Part shown: piece by piece, positions 9,544-19,800 of the stretch
Position numbering within the stretch: position 1 is the first letter of the stretch
How the letters are laid out: the number at the start of each line of letters is the position of its first letter
From: Saccoglossus kowalevskii
Taxonomy: Eukaryota; Hemichordata; Enteropneusta; Harrimaniidae
Length of the DNA stretch: 24,084 nucleotides
Direction: 5' to 3'
Assembly: GCF_000003605.2 (NCBI RefSeq)
Contig: NW_003140811.1
Location: 1,547,731 to 1,571,814 of the forward strand
Notes under the pieces: model-generated
Databases searched by the model: none
What the model saw: the letters and a program-made list of their open reading frames with translations, nothing else
What the model was told of the DNA's origin: nothing
Made by a program: the position numbers and the translations under genes

Positions 9544-9688
9544 AGATATTTGTTAACAGTGTTCACGAATGCTGTGTTCTGAAAAAAAACACAGGCACGT
9601 CGTTGTTCAGTTGCTCGTTGTACGCTCGGAAGAGGGGGGGGGGGTATTAACCCGGTGGCAGTGCTCCGTTAAAAACTGGACCAAAACA

Positions 9689-9714
9689 GACCGGATGTCC
9701 CCCCCCCTCCGGTC
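9689..9714. repeat. Short hairpin with C-run loop
   Basis: GACCGGA and TCCGGTC are perfect 7-bp arms around a C-rich loop. A G-run of 11-12 bases lies about 55 bp upstream (near 9633-9645), and a 13-14 base C-run at about 10022-10034. Confidence 0.4.
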
Positions 9715-9865
9715 AAGAATTATCAAAACACATGTACATTTCTAAACATACTTCCAAGTTTCTGCCATATAATCAACATCGTTATTTTTAGTAGTAATGT
9801 GACGTCATCTTATAGTCACAGTGATAAATAGTATGACAAAATACCGCGCATAATTTGTCTGAGTA

Positions 9866-9932
9866 ACTACCATGATACATACAATATCTTAACGTTGAGG
9901 GCGGGCCTTCACCTACGAACGATCATGTTCTG
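9866..9932. repeat. Dispersed direct repeat, copy 1
   Basis: CTACCATGATACATACAAT, AACGTTGAGGGCGGG and CTTCACCTACGAACGA occur here and again at 11343-11405 with few changes. Confidence 0.55.
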
Positions 9933-10149
9933 GCAAATAAAACAAAATATTTAGATACTAGTATATAGTAGTATGCAAATCCCGGCTAGGCATCATCCGC
10001 TCATCAGCGTGAGTAGGTTTCACCCCCCCCCCCCTTCCACGAACGAAAGCTGGAACATTCTACCTTGAACATTCAAGGTGGGCTATTCGACAAGTGCATT
10101 ACATTATTTGGCAAGTATTTTTTATACTTTTACGAACGTTGTTCGTTGA

Positions 10150-10285
10150 CTTATTCAACAATTAATACGTTGAAGGTACGATTCAAAGATCAGAGTAATT
10201 TTCACAGAACAATCAGATAAAACCCCTATTCTGGATGCTAGTGGCACAACTATGCCTGAAATAACGTCACACTTTTCAACTTTAC
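10150..10285. repeat. Direct duplicated block, copy 2
   Basis: TTTTCACAGAACAATCAGAT, CTATTCTGGATG, GGCACAACTATGCCTGAAAT and CACTTTTCAAC match copy 1 at 9395-9543 in the same order and spacing. Confidence 0.5.
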
Positions 10286-10792
10286 AACGCCGTGCAAGGC
10301 CTTCTCGCGCTGTCACGGTGAATAATAGCGCGGTAACATCTATTGGTGAAATACCGGGTAGGGGGCCCTAATTTTAATCCCCAAGTTAGGCCGCCTAACT
10401 ATAGCACATACAAAAAAATGTCAGGTGAGACAACAGTGATACTCAATGTCCAGAACTGTCGCCTGGCACAAAAAATATTTAAAAAAAACAAAACAAAAAA
10501 AAAAACAAAAAAACTATAGCATGAATAAGCGCCAGATTAAGTAATACGTTCGCAGTAACAATCACAATCGCAACAAGTAAGAGGAGTCCATTTCACCTGC
10601 GAGGAAATAAAATCATTAATCTTATATGGACAAGTGAGAAGGAACTTATGGACGATAGTTGACAACAACAACCAACGATTTGTTTTCCAAGTCCTAACAA
10701 TCATTTGTGTCCATCAATTTTGTCTCGTTCTAGTGTCAGATCTCGCCATTATTGTTGAGTTTCCGTTCAACAATTCAAAACAAACCACACTC

Positions 10793-11163
10793 CAATAGGG
10801 GATTTTCCGTACAATTGCGAGATCTCGTGAGATGTATGAAAAACGCGCGTCGAACGTCTGCCGCAAAAATCGAACGATTTGATTTTGAACTCGAATTTCT
10901 TTATTTCGTAACTCACATCGACCGGCCGATCTTCGACAGAGGAATATTGCTTCCGAATACCCTTACTTAATCAAAATTGCCTATCATCAAATGTGAACAG
11001 CACATTATTAAGCATGGAAATGACCCCAAAATACTTAGCGTTTGTCGAATCCCACGCGATGTTTGACGCGACTACGACGCTATGACCTTTGTTTGTCCTG
11101 TTTCTACGTTCGATTTCACGCATAACGCGTGATTCTCGCAGTGAAGGGAAAATGGTCTATTCA
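10793..11163 (-). mobile_element. Terminal-inverted-repeat element, copy 1 (~370 bp)
   Basis: The ends CAATAGGGGATTTTCCGT and (reverse complement) GAATAGACCATTTTCCCT share AATAGnnnATTTTCC and continue with ...TGCGAGA, giving imperfect inverted ends of about 25-30 bp. The interior matches 22692-23036 in reverse complement across nearly the whole length, with landmarks AGACGTTCGACGCGCGT, GATCGGCCGGTCGATGTGAG, ATCACGCGTTATGCGTGAAA and CAAACATCGCGTGGGATTCG. No transposase is encoded, so it is nonautonomous. Confidence 0.7.
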
Positions 11164-11342
11164 AATTGAACAGATCGTTCGCCATCCATGATTCAACTCC
11201 AGGACGATTGATTATGTAAAAACATCATTCCCGAGCCGATGATGCAAATCTTGAAGTCGTTAAAGAACATGATTTATTTTAAATTAGCGAAATCCGGAAT
11301 AGCGAAATTGTGGACATGTTTTACAGTATACCGCGTATACCA

Positions 11343-11405
11343 GCTACCATGATACATACAATTTCTGAACGTTGAGGGCGGGACCTTCACCTACAAACGA
11401 GCGCC
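11343..11405. repeat. Dispersed direct repeat, copy 2
   Basis: Second copy of the block at 9866-9932: CTACCATGATACATACAAT, AACGTTGAGGGCGGG and CTTCACCTACAAACGA, with one inserted base. Confidence 0.55.
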
Positions 11406-11756
11406 ACAGTTGTAACAATATTTTCGCCATGTCCATCTTATCTGTGACACATGAAGCACCATAGTTATGACCTAATTTCAAGAAATATAGAAAAGTTCTT
11501 TTGTTGACTTCAAATGTACCATTTATGCATGTACTTCATTTTGATTGTGTACTATGATATGAGGGGGAAATTCTTCTCCTCTGGGTTCTCCACGCGTGTC
11601 AGGGGGGAATATCGTCTCGTCTCTATATCGCGTCCCCTTGAGGTACGGGATCGGGAAAGTCACTTAAGCTTTACAGTCAAATAAGACACACACAACGAAA
11701 TACGTTTCAACTCTCGTCTTAGTCGGTCAGTCGAGCACTCTGTAAGACACAGCTCC

Positions 11757-11872
11757 CTGGGGAAAAGTCCCCAAGACTATCGCAAGACTGACTCAAGACT
11801 CTCTCTAGACTGCGTCAAGACTTGCCCCAAGACTCTCTCTAGTCTGCGTCTCTCTTTGTGTTACCGCCAAGA
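11757..11872. repeat. CAAGACT cluster with internal duplication
   Basis: A hairpin TGGGGA-AAAG-TCCCCA (11758-11773) is followed by five CAAGACT and one CAAGAC at irregular spacing. CAAGACTCTCTCTAGACTGC and CAAGACTCTCTCTAGTCTGC are a near-exact pair about 39 bp apart. Function unknown. Confidence 0.45.
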
Positions 11873-13600
11873 CCAACTAAAACAACTTTATTCATTTTCA
11901 AAACCTTAACCAATTACAAAGCAGTTAAAAGACTCTAAGGCGTGGCCTTCAATCATACAGCCAATCATACTAAGTACTGAACACGTCATAATACAATTGA
12001 TTAATCGTTCACTATATTAATAACTGTCAGAAATAGTAGTCCGAATAGCGACGGTTATATCGTAATTAGTTCCAAATAACTGAACCAAGTTCCGTCCAGA
12101 ACCTCAAATGGGCCGAAACGATGACAGGCATAACACAGCCATTCGCTCGTAATCAGCTAATTAAGTCGATTAACAGATACGTGTAAACAATTTCATCATA
12201 GTACACCAATATAGAAGATGAATGCTGTTATTAAAGATTCCAAGAACGGCAACAGTAAAATCAAATACAATATGATAATTGATTACAGCAAATATACCGT
12301 GATGCAGAGTAAACCCCATCAAACAGATCTAATCATTTTTTTTATTCACACAAAAACACAACTTTGAGCGTGTGGAACACACTGAAACGTGAAATAATGT
12401 TATAGATTGGATGTTGAAGTGTAAAATTATGATTAGAAAAATGGAGGTAACAATGCATTGTGGGTATCCGGGCATTATGGGTAACCAGGCATTGTATTGA
12501 ATGTTTACAGTAAGACAAAACTCGTCGGTTCTATCGCCACAGTGTATTTGTCACTGCAATCATGGTTTGAGGACACATTATCGAAACACCAGCTAACTAG
12601 AAAAGAAATGTGAAACTTTTAAATTTTAAGTCTTATCATTTTTCGAGTGTAAGGTTCCATTAAATAAATGCCAAAAAAAAAATCGTGGGAAACAACGACC
12701 TCACAATTTCTCAATATTGTTAACCCTACTTTGACAAACAGTTACCCCATATATATCATTTCATCTGAATGTAAAAAAATCAATCACATAGAATCATTTA
12801 GCTTTAAATTTCAGAAAATTTCTGTCCCAAAGGTTTGTTAGCCGCGGTCACCAGCCTTAAAAGAGAAATAGGTGACTATGGCGGCGTTACTGATTGCGAA
12901 TTTATTTAATTTTTAACAATTTAAATGCTAATCAGCACAGCACGTGAATTGTTTTGAAAAGCAAAATTATCGGCAACAGCAAAGGAATGAACATGAACTT
13001 CTCTGAGCTTTGTTGCAAAATATAATAGTTAAATAATTCCCGTTCCTGTCATTTTTTTGCCGAAAAATTCAGGGTTGTTGACCGTTTCTATTCCCTATAC
13101 ATGTATACTAGTATAGGTGGGTTGTTGTAAGTGTAACCCACTTTCCAAACCACGCGAGGGCGCACTTATTTGCCGGGACTGACTAACACACCGGCAGCTT
13201 GCGGGGAGCAACGTGATTATATATATGTAGTCGTCCCCGTGATAACGCGTCATATGCCCCGAGACGGAATCCATTGAGGTGCATATCTACTGGTAGCTAT
13301 CATACTTTGTACTGCGTCAGATATGAACCTGGAACATTAAGAATCAAAACAAACGTCCGATTTCAGTGAGTACAATACGTTTTCAACTTTTCTTCGCCGA
13401 TACCATGCTTTGAATTCGTCGGATATAACAAAATTTCTCATTGCGTTGAACACGATTTAAAGGATGATTCATCCAATTCAAGTTCTCGTTTGAATGATTT
13501 AAGGAAAAGTTATTGCTGTTTTTGTTTTGCAAATCGTTGCGTGAATTCAGCGGACATTATCAGTCTGTGTTCTGTCCCAGTCAGTTTTCAGTTCATACCG
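11873..13600. other. Spacer without recognisable gene
   Basis: I see no exon with family similarity. A 17-bp direct repeat (GCATTGTGGGTATCCGG, GCATTATGGGTAACCAG) lies at 12455-12488. A TATA-like tract (ATTATATATATG) at about 13217 is followed by a strong donor-like CAGTGAGTA near 13366, which could mark an untranslated first exon of gene 2, but nothing ties them together. Confidence 0.4.
12451..12466 (-). promoter_or_regulatory. ZNF143/Staf-like site in the spacer
   Basis: CAATGCATTGTGGGTA is, on the other strand, TACCCACAATGCATTG, which fits the Staf/ZNF143 consensus as I recall it. A weaker second match follows 17 bp on as part of a direct repeat. It may be a distal promoter or enhancer element. 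Confidence 0.35.
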
Positions 13601-13630
13601 GACATTATGTGACCGTCGTCATTTTTTAAC

Positions 13631-13705
13631 CACGATGCGTGTGAGGTCGGGGGTTGAGAGATAAGTCTCTATAGTCATGTTGGTGTCTAATGGTATGGAT
13701 CAAAA
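13631..13705. repeat. Duplicated block, copy 1 of pair 13.6/15.6 kb
   Basis: GATGCGTGTGAGGTCGGGGG, TTGAGAGATAA and CATGTTGGTGTCTAATGGTA recur at 15555-15635 in the same order. Confidence 0.5.
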
Positions 13706-14211
13706 GAGAAAAAAACAATCCCACACGTGACTGTACTTGTCCCGTTCAGTTTTAGCGTACAGCATAATTAAAAACAGTGGATTCACATTTCACGCATACA
13801 ACTGCTGTCTAATTAATGCCTAAGTTCGGATATATTAATATAGCAAAGCATTGAACGATGTACAAAATATGGTTTTAATTGTCACCATTTTGGGGAATAA
13901 ATCCAATAATAGCCAGGTGAGAAGTGTCAGGTTAACTGTAAACCAAAAATACACGGGCGTCTTCCTCGGTTACAATCCAGTACACGGTATAAACTACACC
14001 AAATCACCTAAATTGAAGTGAGACCTCAAACATCGTGTTCCATGCAGGGAGATTGTGGTCAGTTATTTAAGACGTTGTGGTGGTGTAATTTATTTCTGTT
14101 TCGTACCTGGAGAACGTTAGCATTTAAACTACTAGTATGTCAATGACTCACTTTAATCTTCCTGTATTGCCAAGAACCCGGACCGCGAACCGAGCGGTCA
14201 TTTCTTATGAT

Positions 14212-14846
14212 CTGTTCAGGTACACGCAATCTATATGACCGAATAGTTACCGAGTAGGTACGCTCACACTGCGCATGTTCAATATATTAAAATGTTGATA
14301 CACTGAAATATTATTTAGCATAAACTGATTTTTCTTTTTTGCATTAAACAAAATATTTTCGTTTGGTGAAACGATGTATTATGGATGTACTGCATTTTAT
14401 GCGCATGCGTACTATTAATTGGATGTGTATGCGCCTAAATTACTGATAGGTAATACTAATTCAACGTAAGCGCGGTTATACATAGCAGAAATACGATTGA
14501 ATAGATGGATGGAGGTTATCTAGCAACCATCCATGACAGTGTACTGTGTTCCTAATTAATAACGTATATGTCGAGTTCCTATCTTTATATCTGGATCTGA
14601 GTTTAAGGTGCAGTGGGACATGTTAAAATGCGTCTATGTTCTTTGACCTGTATACCCTCGTGTGTTGGTGCCTGTGATGGCGATGGTATAGTTGGGGGTG
14701 GGGCACTGTACCTTGCACAGAAGTTCAATTTTCCGACCTAGTATGACAAAACCCATAATTAATTGACACCCATATATCAGATATAAACTAAGGCAATATG
14801 TTAAAATCTCATCGAATACAATAACAACAAATTCGCTTTAAAACAC
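14212..14846. repeat. Tandem duplication, unit 1
   Basis: It begins CTGTTCAGGTACACGCAATC and ends with ATGTTAAAATCTCATCGAAT..CGCTTTAAAACAC. The following sequence restarts with the same first 20 bases at 14847. Shared blocks include CTGCGCATG, ACACTGAAATATTA, CGTACTATTAATTG and GGTAATACTAATT. Confidence 0.65.
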
Positions 14847-15400
14847 CTGTTCAGGTACACGCAATCTATATGGACGAACAGTTACTGGATAGGAACACCC
14901 ATACTGCGCATGTCTAATAAATTGCATTGTTGATCCACACACTGAAATATTAATTACCATAAACGGGAACTTTTGCTTTTTTCCTGCATCGAACAAATGA
15001 AAATAAGTTCATTTGATGAAAAAATGTATTGTGCATATACTGTACATAATGCGTTTGAATTCCTGATACGTACTATTAATTGAATGCGCATGTGTTTGGA
15101 TTACTGATACGTAATACTAATTAAATGCGCATGTCTTTTTAGCTAGCATGTCATTTTAGCTAATTTAGCTAATCTGTAATTTCGTCAATTCAAGATACAG
15201 CTAAATTAACAGAAAGTCTATTCTCACAGGGAGATAGTCGACACTTTAGATAAATTATGACTCTGTTAATTCATGCCAAGAATCAAATCAACGTGTTCTA
15301 CAGTATACTTTAACGCATAATATAGAGCAGACATATGATTGAATGAATATGTTAAAATCTCCTCGAATATAATACCAACATATCGCTTTAAAACACTTAA
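14847..15400. repeat. Tandem duplication, unit 2
   Basis: It opens with CTGTTCAGGTACACGCAATC and closes with ATGTTAAAATCTCCTCGAAT..CGCTTTAAAACAC, matching both ends of unit 1. It is shorter by about 80 bp in the middle. Divergence suggests an old event. Confidence 0.65.
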
Positions 15401-15554
15401 AAAGATAATCAAAAATCACCACGATCCTATGATAAGTGTTTGTTTTTTCATAAATTTTCTTTTATTTTTAATATGAATTTCCTACTCCTGGTCAATGTGT
15501 GTTATGCATAAGTCACCTTTGGTCTGTTTTTCACGATGACATCTGAACATAAAT

Positions 15555-15635
15555 CAACATGCGATGCGAGGTCGGGAGTTGAGAGAGATAACTTTGTGTA
15601 GGCATGTTAGTGTCTAATACTGTTGACCAAATGAC
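15555..15635. repeat. Duplicated block, copy 2 of pair 13.6/15.6 kb
   Basis: GATGCGAGGTCGGGAGTTGA, GAGAGATAA and CATGTTAGTGTCTAATACTG match 13631-13705. With the tandem pair between them, much of 13.6-15.9 kb appears built by duplication. Confidence 0.5.
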
Positions 15636-16415
15636 TGAACTGAACTATCGCCATCAATTGATTGGACGGAACTATTGCCTCGGCCAATTACTACTATTTT
15701 TTTTCATAAACAATCATTTTCAAATCATTATAGAATTAATTAAACACGGAAAAGTTCAGTATATAGTATATCAAATAAAATTAATGTTTGTTGATTTTTT
15801 TTTAATAAAAAGTTTTAAGCTCAGACAAAAGATTACATATTTAACTTATTCAATTTTAACTAATTAAGTTGAGTTGAAGTGGGACACCATATGTATGGTT
15901 GAACTTTTGCCGTCTTTATTGAATGTGTTTTGCTGGTGGTATTTAGTTCTTGTGCCCTATTCTGACTACATCATACAGACCTATAGGTGTAAGTTACACT
16001 ATGGGCTTTCAATGTGTTTATTGTTTCTGGTTGCATGAATCCTTCGGGTGAAAGTGTCCTGCACCTCACCGTATACACGTAGATAAAACTAGTGGGAATG
16101 CATCACTGTGAAAGAGTATTGTTATGGTGCCACCCGGATATATACAACTTGACCGTCGTTGCCCGTTACGTAACGCACATTCTTATAGGCTTGTAATTTG
16201 GTAAGGGGTGATTGTAACTAATGTAGGGTCCCTAGTGGTGACAGTGGTCGTGGGACCATAGTCATTAAAATAATTTAAAAATGTATTGTTAAGGTATATG
16301 GTGAGACCCACTACACCAATAATATTATTAACACGTTGCGTTGTGGGTAATATGTGTACAAGTTAAGACAGGACCGGGGAAATGATAAATGCTCGCGTCC
16401 TTTCAATGGTTTTAT
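15636..16415. other. Region just upstream of gene 2
   Basis: No coding similarity; the 15604-15867 frame is low-complexity and unrecognised. The gene 2 promoter or a noncoding exon could lie here, but I see no decisive TATA box or initiator. Confidence 0.4.
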
Positions 16416-16520
16416 GTAAGTACTAGTAATTGACCCTACATTACAGTTTAACTCTGAATTAAAGAAAACGCCACTCGAACACATACTCTTAATTTTAATT
16501 CAATTTTATTTTTTCATCAG
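16416..16520 (+). other. Candidate 5'-UTR intron of gene 2
   Basis: A consensus donor (ATGTAAGT at 16414-16421) lies 105 bp before the strong acceptor at 16519-16520, just ahead of the start ATG. Another intron of this gene is 118 bp, so the size is plausible. The noncoding exon would end at 16415. A donor further upstream could be used instead, so this is inference only. Confidence 0.35.
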
Positions 16521-16524
16521 AAAC

Positions 16525-16885
16525 ATGACTGATTACACTAGTACATCAAACAGCGAATACGTCGCACTCAATAATTTACAGCACACGGAGGACGACGATG
16601 ACGACGATATACTGGGACCCCCTCAAAGCTACCAAATAAACAGACCCCTGTATACTGACCACAACTTTCACAGTGCGTATAAGGCGAATGAATTCGAGTA
16701 CGTGCCGTACAGTGAGAGGATTGGGAACAAGTTTAGGAAGTGTCAATGCGGTCCTCGCTGTTGTAAAGGGTGTATGGTGTCTGTACTCCCTATCTTATCA
16801 TGGCTACCTGCTTATGTAGTTCGAAAACAACTGTTAACGGATGTCATCTCAGGCATTACAGTGTGTATTGTAAATATACCACAAG
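16525..16885 (+). CDS. SLC26A: Gene 2 coding exon 1: cytoplasmic N-terminus and start of TM1
   Basis: The ATG lies 5 bases after a TTTTTTCATCAG acceptor. The exon gives 120 codons plus one base before the donor GTAAGT. Residues 22-28 are E followed by six Asp. RPLY at 40-43 matches the 'RPVY/RPLF' start of the conserved SLC26 N-terminal region. Residues 73-83 hold five Cys (CxCx3CCx2C), followed by PILSWLPAY and the first membrane helix up to IPQ (118-120). Confidence 0.95.
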
Positions 16886-19800
16886 GTAAGTTCAGAAATA
16901 TCACGTGACAACGATTACAATATTCTATTGTCGTACAATATATATGTAATAATGATACTATGCCATGCTATTTCCATATTTGATATATACATTATTATTT
17001 CACTCGTTTTTGTATCTCCACGCCCCCCAAATCACACACCAAGATTTCAGTCCAGTCTTAATCCTCTGTGCAAGCCGAAACCACTAATTGCAATTTTCAT
17101 GTGAATAAGCTCTCGGTTCTGTTAGTCTTTATCGATTCGATTTATTGAAATCCTGGGTGAAAACCTTGCTGCGTACCGTGCCTCAACTTCCTGTTTTGTA
17201 AAGTAGAATAAACGAGAATTAATCATCAATCGAGATGTCAGAAGTAACAATCGTGATGTCATAATAAGCATAATCTTTTTGTATCGTTATTTTCCCTCAT
17301 ACATTCGTTCCTAAAATAGCGTATAAATACATGGAGATTGTAAATAGTCACAAACGTGTTAATATGAGATTTTAAACAGTCACACACGTGTTAACATAGA
17401 AATTGTAAACAGTCTAACCTGCGTTAACATTAAGATTTTAAATAGTCACATCTGTATTAACACGGAGATTTACAACAGCCACACCCTAGTTAACATAGAA
17501 ATTGTAAACTGTCACACCTGTGTTAACATGGAAATTGTAAACAGTCACACCCATGTTAACGTGGAGAGATTGTAAACAGTTACACCTGTATTAATATGGG
17601 AATTGTAAACAGTCACACCTGTGTTAACACGAATATTGTAAACAGTCACACCTGTGTTAATATGGAAGCTGTAAACAGTCACACGCGTGTTAATATGGAG
17701 ATTGTAAACAGCAATACCTGTCTAACATGGAGATTTCAAACAGTCACACATATGTCAACATGAAAATTGTAAACAGTCACACCTGTGTTAACATGGAGAT
17801 AGTAAACAGTCACATTTGTGTTAACATGGAGATTGTAAACAGCAACACCTGTTTTAACATGGAGATTTCAAACAGTCACACCTATGTTAACATGGAGATT
17901 GTAAACAGCAAAACCTGTGTTAACACGGATATTTATAACATTCACACCTGAGTTAACATGGTAATTGTAAACAGTACATCTGTATTAACATGTGGATTGT
18001 AAACAATCTCACCTGCATTAACATGAAAGTCACACCTGTATTAATATGGAAATTGTAAACAGTCACACCTGTGTTAACATTGAGATTGTAAACAGTGACA
18101 CATATGTAAACATAGATAGTGTAACAGTCACACCTGCTTCAACATGGAGATTGTAAACAGTCATACCTGTGTTAACATGGAAATTGTAAACAACCGTACC
18201 TGTGTTAACATTGAGATTGTAAACAGTAATACCTGTGTTAACATGGAGATTGTAAACAGTCGTACCTGTGTTAACATGGTAATTGCAAACAGTCGTACCT
18301 GTGTTAACATGGATATTGTAAACAGTCGTACTTGTGTTATCATGGAAATTGTAAACAGCCGTACCCGTGTTAATATGGAAATTGCAAACAGTCGTACCTG
18401 TGTTAACATGGAGATTGTAAACAGTAATACCTGTGTTAACATGGAAATTGTAAACAGTCGGCCCTGTGTTAACATGGAAATTGTAAACAGCCGTACCCGT
18501 GTTAACATGGAAATTGTAAACAATCGTACCCGTGTTAACATGGAAATTGTAAACAGTCGAACCTGTGTTAACATGGAAATTGTAAATAATCACACCTGTA
18601 TTAACATTTTCACAAATCTCTTTTATTATCTCTAGTATTATCAGAAAAATTAGAAAAATAAATGAACTTCGGGGTAACTTAATTCTGATTTCGAAAACAA
18701 AAACGTACTGGAGAATATAGAATATAGATTGAAACTTGTATTTACTAAATATCTAATCCTCTATATATGTGTAAATAGTGTTGGTTGGTGTTACTCTGTC
18801 AAGATACTGTCGTTACTAAACACCATGCAGTACAATTACAAACACGAGTTATACTGCGATTTACTTCATGGATAGAGATATTCTAGTAGTTACTCTACTT
18901 GTTTCTATTTAGGTATGGCATATGCTATGTTGGCAACGTTACCGCCTGTGTTTGGTCTGTATTTGGGATTCTTCGCACCGATTGTATATGGGATTACAGG
19001 AACGTGCCGAGAGCTGGCACTGGGTAAGACTTATTATACGTGTATATCTTTATTGATATATCTATAAAAGACAAGAATCACGTGGTTAAATTTAGGATGC
19101 ACTGAGTAGATTTTCGAGGGAGTTTGTAGGTTGTAATAAACAAAATGTTTGAAAATATATTGTACTACTGCATGTGCGAATCTACGTAATTGAAGGGAAA
19201 ACACATGGGAACGAACATAATTGTTTTTAGTAGAACGTTCAGTGGATGGACGTCTTCGAACGAATACGTTTATGATTTACTCGGTGATTTGCCACTATAT
19301 GAATACAAGTTGAAAGACGACAATACCCGCGGTTGCCAAGTCGTCACTTTTCTCTATTTTAATTCTTCGCGCAAACAATTATTTTGTGAGAAAAAAAAAA
19401 TAAAGTTGCTGCACAATATATGGTTTGCACAATTTACTATAAAATAACTTCAATTAATCATGTTGTCAATAGGTACATATTCTGTTACGAGTATCATGGT
19501 GGGATCGGCAATACAGGGGGTAGTACCTCAATATCCTGAAGGTATGGAAGAACCGCCGTATGATTATATGGATTATAATGTTACTAACGCGAACACAACG
19601 GGTATGCCTCCCATGGAATGGAATAGGGACCAAGAACTGATAGATGCCGCTATTATACTCACTCTTCTTGTTGGAATCATACAGGTTAGCAATTTCTTCG
19701 TAAGACATTTTGTGGTCAACTGATTTTTTTTTTTTTGTAGATTTTTACAATGATCACTGAAATAACTTAATATAATATCAGAAAAGTGTTCGATTTAAGT

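Noticed and set aside
9633-9645. G-quadruplex at the G-run
   Set aside because: One long G-run without three further runs nearby on the same strand; not a standard quadruplex pattern.
10048-10080. Heat-shock element from two GAACATTC words
   Set aside because: The two GAAnnTTC dyads are not in the continuous 5-bp phase needed for a typical element, and the second is better explained as an ACCTTGAA/TTCAAGGT palindrome.
11030-11060. tRNA-derived B-box (TCGAATCCCACGCG)
   Set aside because: No matching A-box or cloverleaf stems could be found; it is part of the TIR element interior.
15604-15867. 87-residue open frame
   Set aside because: Low-complexity Ile/Phe/Lys composition typical of AT-rich spacer, with no motif; it begins inside a duplicated block.
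17331-18606. CRISPR array
   Set aside because: The 33-bp units are contiguous with no unique spacers, and the context is an animal gene intron.
18063-18635. Long overlapping open frames on both strands with 11-residue repeats
   Set aside because: They are produced by the 33-bp minisatellite, whose unit is a multiple of three. Three frames on two strands are open at once, and the array lies inside an intron.
19190-19447. 85-residue open frame in intron 2
   Set aside because: Flanking exons join in frame without it and the family has no such insert.
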